DNA of 16,792 nt from Candidatus Bathyarchaeota archaeon B63 (lineage in GTDB: Archaea; Thermoproteota; Bathyarchaeia; Bathyarchaeales; DTEX01), in NCBI GenBank assembly GCA_001593845.1, contig LUCF01000019.1, positions 1 through 16,792 on the forward strand. Direction: 5' to 3'. The position numbers and the translations under genes were made by a program. The notes under the pieces were generated by a model that saw only the letters and a program-made list of their open reading frames with translations, was not told the origin of the DNA and searched no databases. Within the stretch, counting starts at the first letter, position 1, and each line of letters begins with the position of its first letter. Below are positions 13,893 to 16,792 of this stretch, in pieces.

Positions 13893-15262
13893 CTCGACCA
13901 TACCCCTCTACCTAACCCGCGGTATATGAATCCCTCCCTTTCAGCCTCAGCCGGATCGATTATGTGGGCGAGATCGACTATCACGGGTGGCTTCCTCATC
14001 ATCGCCTTGACCCTGCTGAGCCTCAGGTTCCTGAATCTCTCATGCCCAACAGCTATGAGGAGACAGTCAGCCCGCTCCAACGTCTTCCCCAGCGTCTTCT
14101 CGGCGGGATACCCCATCTTGGAGAGCTCCTTATACGTGAAGTTTGGGTCGAAGACGCTTATCCTGCCTCCCCTCTTTCTGAGAAGCCTTATCAGATCGAG
14201 CATCTGGGATCCACGGGCCTCCCTCAAGCTTAGGCGGGGGGAGACGCCCAGAACAGCGATCTTCGATCTCTTAACGGTCTTCTCGCATGAGTGAATCGCG
14301 TCCTTTATGAGGTTATAAATGTGCCTCGACGCTTCACGGTTCATTCTCCTCGCCAATGCGGCGATCCTAAGCTTAAGCCCCATCGTCTCCGCCTCTGATA
14401 TGAGGAAATACGGGGTCTCCTCAGCCCCTCCGTCGAGGCTCGGAGAGGATAAGTGGCAGAGGGGCTGCCTATTCGCGGCTCTCTGGACCTCGACATAATC
14501 GATCCCCGCCCTCTCGCAGAAGGCGGCGAGCTCATTCGAGAGGGCTACGCATACGTCTCTGTATATGTCCCCGAATAGGACAGCGGCCTCAGCGGCCTTT
14601 ATGCTGCTGACCTCGACGAGTTCCCCCCTAATCACTGTTTTCAGGATGGCTTTAGCGGCCTCCATGCTTCGGCTGTTTATGGCCGCGATTATCCTTGAGT
14701 GCTCCTTGAGCTGGCTCAGCGACGCTTCAGCCGCGTATCCAACCGGGCTATATGCGAGTCCAAAATCCACCCCCGCCTCCAGCCCCGAGGCCCTCTCCAA
14801 AGCCTCGACTATCAGGCCCTCGGTTATCGAAGGGGCCACTGGGCTTTGAACGATTATCAGCGACCCGGGCTGGAGGCTCAGCCCTATCATTCTACAGGTG
14901 GCCTCCAGGCCAGCGTATACGGGGCGTTTTTTCCCGTCTACGGGTATGTCAGCCGCCATCAGGATTATGTCGCTTCCTAAGACCGCTTCCTTCGGATTCG
15001 TAGCGGCCCTAAGCCTCCCCCTCATCAAGTTTCTCTTCAGCATCTTGTTAAGTTCAGGATCATCGAAGATGCCTGTCCCCTCGTTTATCTGCTTTGCGAG
15101 GTAGGGGTCTGGGCTGAAACAGGTAACCCTGAAGTTCGCCTCCGAGAACAAGCAAGCCGTAGCCAAGCCTACTTTCCCACAGCCGATTAGGAGTATGCTA
15201 TGCTTCTCCCGTTCCTCGGGGCTGGTTAAGTCTGCCTCCCGAAGCGCCATCGCTACAGCCAT
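13889..15262 (-). CDS. Nucleotide-sugar dehydrogenase homologue lacking catalytic residues
   Basis: A three-domain protein of the UDP-GlcNAc/UDP-ManNAc dehydrogenase family (WbpA/WecC type): Rossmann (LLIGCGKVGLA), dimer helix (IYRDVCVALSNELAAFCE, GID) and C-terminal UDP-binding domain (AVLGVSPR...DPNF, LIAVGHERF). With numbering from ATG 15262 it has about 457 aa, normal for the family. Every residue equal to the human UGDH catalytic set is changed: Thr131 to Pro, Glu161 to Val, Lys220 to Val, Asn224 to Asp, Cys276 lost in GGAEETPYFL, Asp280 to Thr. Oxidation activity is therefore unlikely. ATG 15355 or 15250 are other possible starts; a TATA element at 15373-15389 excludes the 15406 start. 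It is coupled by a 4-nt overlap to the Gfo/Idh/MocA gene. Confidence 0.8.
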   Translation of the reverse strand: MAVAMALREADLTSPEEREKHSILLIGCGKVGLATACLFSEANFRVTCFSPDPYLAKQINEGTGIFDDPELNKMLKRNLMRGRLRAATNPKEAVLGSDIILMAADIPVDGKKRPVYAGLEATCRMIGLSLQPGSLIIVQSPVAPSITEGLIVEALERASGLEAGVDFGLAYSPVGYAAEASLSQLKEHSRIIAAINSRSMEAAKAILKTVIRGELVEVSSIKAAEAAVLFGDIYRDVCVALSNELAAFCERAGIDYVEVQRAANRQPLCHLSSPSLDGGAEETPYFLISEAETMGLKLRIAALARRMNREASRHIYNLIKDAIHSCEKTVKRSKIAVLGVSPRLSLREARGSQMLDLIRLLRKRGGRISVFDPNFTYKELSKMGYPAEKTLGKTLERADCLLIAVGHERFRNLRLSRVKAMMRKPPVIVDLAHIIDPAEAEREGFIYRGLGRGVWSR

Positions 15263-15372
15263 ACCCCAATCTTCCCCGCAGAGTTCTCCTGATGCGTGAG
15301 ATTTATCTCCTAAAGGCATCCTCTTCGAATCAGATGTGAAGAGGATACAATCCATCAAATGAGGCTGATCCA

Positions 15373-15389
15373 TTAATAAATTCTTATAA
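15373..15389 (-). promoter_or_regulatory. TATA region of the dehydrogenase homologue / oxidoreductase operon
   Basis: Minus-strand TTATAAG at 15383-15389 followed by AATTTATTAAT. Initiation would fall near 15350-15360, so starts before that point are unlikely and ATG 15355 would be leaderless. Confidence 0.45.
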
Positions 15390-15508
15390 CATGTACCCGG
15401 CGCCAAGTTGAGGGTCAGGTGGGGAAGATCCGTTAAAGCCTCTTGATGGATCTGGGCTTCTCCATCGGGATACGGCGGAATTCTGAAAATAAATGGGGAG
15501 GGAGGTTC

Positions 15509-15772
15509 TCACTCGATTATCTTGTAGACCCTGTCTCCTTCCCTTACTCTCTGCTCCACCTTCAGTCCGATGCTCTGGCCCGCTTCAGCCGTCTCAACGT
15601 TTTTATGCTCTATCTGCATCGACTGCACAGTCTGCTCGAAATTGGTCGTTGCCCCCTGAATCAGGATTCTGTCACCTATCGATAACTTGTCACTCAACTC
15701 TACAACGGCCACGCTTATCCTCGTGAAGTAGTGCGTAACCTTGCCTACTTCCTTCAATTCCCTTTCAGACAT
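15509..15772 (-). CDS. Translation elongation factor-like small beta-barrel protein
   Basis: An 87-aa protein that looks like domain 2 of EF-1A/EF-Tu standing alone: VGKVTHYFTRISVAVVEL, LSIGDRILIQGATTNFEQ, VQSMQIEHKNVETAEAGQ and a closing strand VREGDRVYKI. Such genes are commonly named translation elongation factor-like in archaea; their role is not established. The GxxVG-like turns and the SMQIEH strand match the OB-like barrel of translation factors that binds RNA or GTPase partners. ATG 15772 is chosen because GGGGTGA at 15778-15784 has ideal spacing; a GTG at 15781 lies within that site. A TATA element is centred at about 15812. It is transcribed away from the tRNA gene. Confidence 0.8.
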   Translation of the reverse strand: MSERELKEVGKVTHYFTRISVAVVELSDKLSIGDRILIQGATTNFEQTVQSMQIEHKNVETAEAGQSIGLKVEQRVREGDRVYKIIE

Positions 15773-15807
15773 ATTTTTCACCCCACAATCAAGAATAAGC
15801 GGCTGAA

Positions 15808-15816
15808 CTTAAATTA
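15808..15816 (-). promoter_or_regulatory. TATA box of the EF-like gene
   Basis: Minus-strand TAATTTAAG centred about 40 nt before ATG 15772, giving a leader of about 14 nt that contains the GGGGTGA ribosome-binding site. Confidence 0.5.
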
Positions 15817-15917
15817 TTTTAGATCCCTTCCATCCTAAGCCTCAAACATCCAGCCTCACCGATCCCAGCGGCATCAAATGCTAATATGCCGGAGGCCGCT
15901 GAGCCCTGACCAAAAGA

Positions 15918-15927
15918 CTTAAAATTA
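15918..15927 (+). promoter_or_regulatory. TATA box of tRNA-Leu
   Basis: CTTAAAATTA is centred about 36 nt before the mature 5' end at 15959, which would leave a precursor leader of about 10 nt for RNase P. Confidence 0.5.
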
Positions 15928-15958
15928 CACCTCCACATCGGATTATCTCGAACAATAA

Positions 15959-16044
15959 GCGGGGGTGTCCGAGTGGTCAAAGGAGGCAGGCTTAGGACCT
16001 GCTGGCGTAGGCCTGCGCGGGTTCGAACCCCGCCCCCCGCACCA
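15959..16044 (+). tRNA. tRNA-Leu (anticodon UAG), CCA encoded
   Basis: A class II tRNA. Acceptor GCGGGGG pairs with CCCCCGC; anticodon stem GCAGG/CCTGC encloses loop CTTAGGA, putting TAG at 15993-15995. A long variable arm (TGGCGTAGGCCTGC region) is typical of leucine tRNA. The T arm is GCGGG-TTCGAAC-CCCGC. Discriminator A is followed by genomic CCA. No intron is present. The 3' side of the gene borders a lower-GC stretch with gene fragments, a usual place for integration or rearrangement. Confidence 0.97.
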
Positions 16045-16078
16045 ACCTAGTGCTAGACGTTCAATCTCCCTTCTCTTA

Positions 16079-16594
16079 TCATCTAATTTGCTGGGGCTTG
16101 GTCAGAACTTGGATGTTTGTCGAATTCGTAACCCGTACGGTTCCAGTGGGTTCTGTTTGAAGAACAGTGAACTTTAAGGCTGCACCCAGCATAACCAGAG
16201 TCACGGAGTCTCCTTGCCGCAATACCCTTTGCAGTAGCCCATCCTTTACGAACTTGGCAAATTCTTCATCTAGATTTATTTTCAATCCAGCTGTAAAGGC
16301 CTTGAAATCCATGGAGGTTACTTGAATTCGAATGACCTCCGCATCCTTCACCTCGGCCTTTCGAACCTCAACAAATTCGCCATATCCTACCCCTGCATTG
16401 TTACAAGTTATATCGTCGATACGTATGATCTTTTCATCTTGATCTTCTGGGTATGCTTTCCAAGCTAATAATGCAGTGGTTCTCTTACCAGTAATCTCGA
16501 TTGGGTCGCCCGGTGATGTTCCGAGATTTTTCATGGTTTTCTCGTGAATCCTAGCTATTCCTCGATTTACGTCACGTTTTTTGATCTGCTTAAC
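16079..16594 (-). pseudogene. Cdc48/VAT N-domain fragment without start codon or AAA domains
   Basis: The translation matches the substrate-recognition N domain of archaeal Cdc48 (VAT). It has KKRDVNRGIARIHEKTM, LGTSPGDPIEITGKR, AWKAYPEDQDEKIIRID and NAGVGYGEFVEVRKAEV of the double-psi barrel, then a second subdomain ending GTVRVTNSTNIQV. The frame stops at 16079, just where the first AAA ATPase domain would begin, and nothing of it follows. Homology begins before the only ATG (16534), back to about 16590, but that stretch has no start codon before a TAG at 16595. ATG 16534 would cut off the first strand and has no ribosome-binding site. The segment has lower GC than the rest. Likely a gene remnant; a rare-codon start is the alternative. 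Confidence 0.7.
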
Positions 16595-16792
16595 CTAAGT
16601 CGGACAGAAAGGAGGTCTGAAGTCGAACTGGGAGATTTTAGTGTTCTAATTATGGAAGCAAGTACATTTAAGAAGAGTAAGCATGCTTTTCCGGCCGCGG
16701 TGGCTACGTATTTTCCTCGTTCCTTCTCCTGCTCAACCAGATCGGCTTCCATGAGAGTATTGAGATGATGATAAAGAGCTCCATATTTCGCG
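16567..16792 (-). CDS. Winged-helix transcriptional regulator, C-terminal part (runs off right edge)
   Basis: The frame is open to the right edge. It shows the recognition helix and wing of an ArsR/PadR-like winged helix: YGALYHHLNTLMEADLVEQ, then EKERGKYVATAAGKACLLFL. The methionine at 16752 is internal, not the start. After a hydrophobic helix the last 25 residues (rich in Ser, Leu, Arg) look unlike a regulator. The final 9 codons overlap, in another frame, the beginning of the Cdc48 N-domain homology. The true C-terminus was thus probably replaced at a junction near 16595-16620. DNA target unknown. Confidence 0.6.
   Translation of the reverse strand, partial: AKYGALYHHLNTLMEADLVEQEKERGKYVATAAGKACLLFLNVLASIIRTLKSPSSTSDLLSVRLRLSRSKNVT

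Noticed and set aside
15440..15490. TGATGG ... CTGA on the plus strand as a box C/D guide RNA.
   Set aside because: The C box has two mismatches and no D'/C' pair is visible; a chance match is likely in a 100-nt gap.
15867..15900. AGCGGC/GCCGCT and CGGCAT/ATGCCG inverted repeats upstream of tRNA-Leu.
   Set aside because: Short and mutually exclusive hairpins without a T-run or a gene leader to act on; no function can be supported.
1..16792. CRISPR arrays, insertion sequences, toxin-antitoxin or other defence systems.
   Set aside because: No regularly spaced repeats, transposase motifs, terminal repeats or recognisable defence genes were seen on either strand.

Overview
The window is archaeal chromosomal DNA. 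It carries a KEOPS Pcc1 subunit, an Alba chromatin protein, an RPA-type ssDNA-binding protein, RNA polymerase subunit Rpo12, a DUF2070 membrane protein, two DUF131 membrane proteins and a Trm5/Taw2 tRNA methyltransferase. Promoters are of the TATA type, about 25 nt upstream of starts or of short leaders. Arginine codons are mostly AGG/AGA. This fits a TACK-group archaeon, perhaps Bathyarchaeia-like; that placement is inference. Most of the window is ordinary housekeeping sequence with short intergenic gaps.

Layout. 1-900: end of pcc1, a gene-free 370-nt stretch with a strong promoter (candidate ncRNA), and an LSm-like gene on the minus strand. 1114-3362 (+): DUF2070 protein, then Alba. 3476-5322: RPA (-) and two DUF131 proteins (+) diverge from one near-palindromic TATA element; the second DUF131 protein has an N-terminal B-box zinc finger. 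A possible tiny membrane protein follows on the minus strand. 5369-10668 (-): SWIM zinc-finger protein, ICC-like metallophosphoesterase, inositol-monophosphatase-family enzyme, M48 membrane protease, S-adenosylhomocysteine hydrolase, and the 53-aa Rpo12. 10723-15355: sugar-nucleotide and tRNA-modification section, with a truncated nucleotide-sugar dehydrogenase homologue (-), Trm5/Taw2 (+), a frameshifted Trm112-like gene (+), and a coupled pair (-) of a nucleotide-sugar dehydrogenase homologue and a Gfo/Idh/MocA oxidoreductase. 15509-16792: small EF-1A-domain-2-like protein (-), tRNA-Leu(UAG) (+), then a lower-GC stretch with a Cdc48 N-domain fragment lacking a start codon and the end of a winged-helix regulator.

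The most unusual points are these. (1) The large nucleotide-sugar dehydrogenase homologue has lost every catalytic residue known from UDP-glucose dehydrogenase, yet is translationally coupled to an oxidoreductase. A second, truncated homologue 2.3 kb away keeps the catalytic Cys and Lys but lacks the C-terminal domain. (2) The Cdc48 N-domain piece is fused out of frame to a regulator tail beside a tRNA gene, which looks like a rearrangement scar. (3) The Trm112-like gene is broken at a CCGAT tandem duplication. (4) The promoter-led, gene-free segment at about 400-628 may encode a structured RNA. No CRISPR array, insertion sequence, replication origin or defence system was found.
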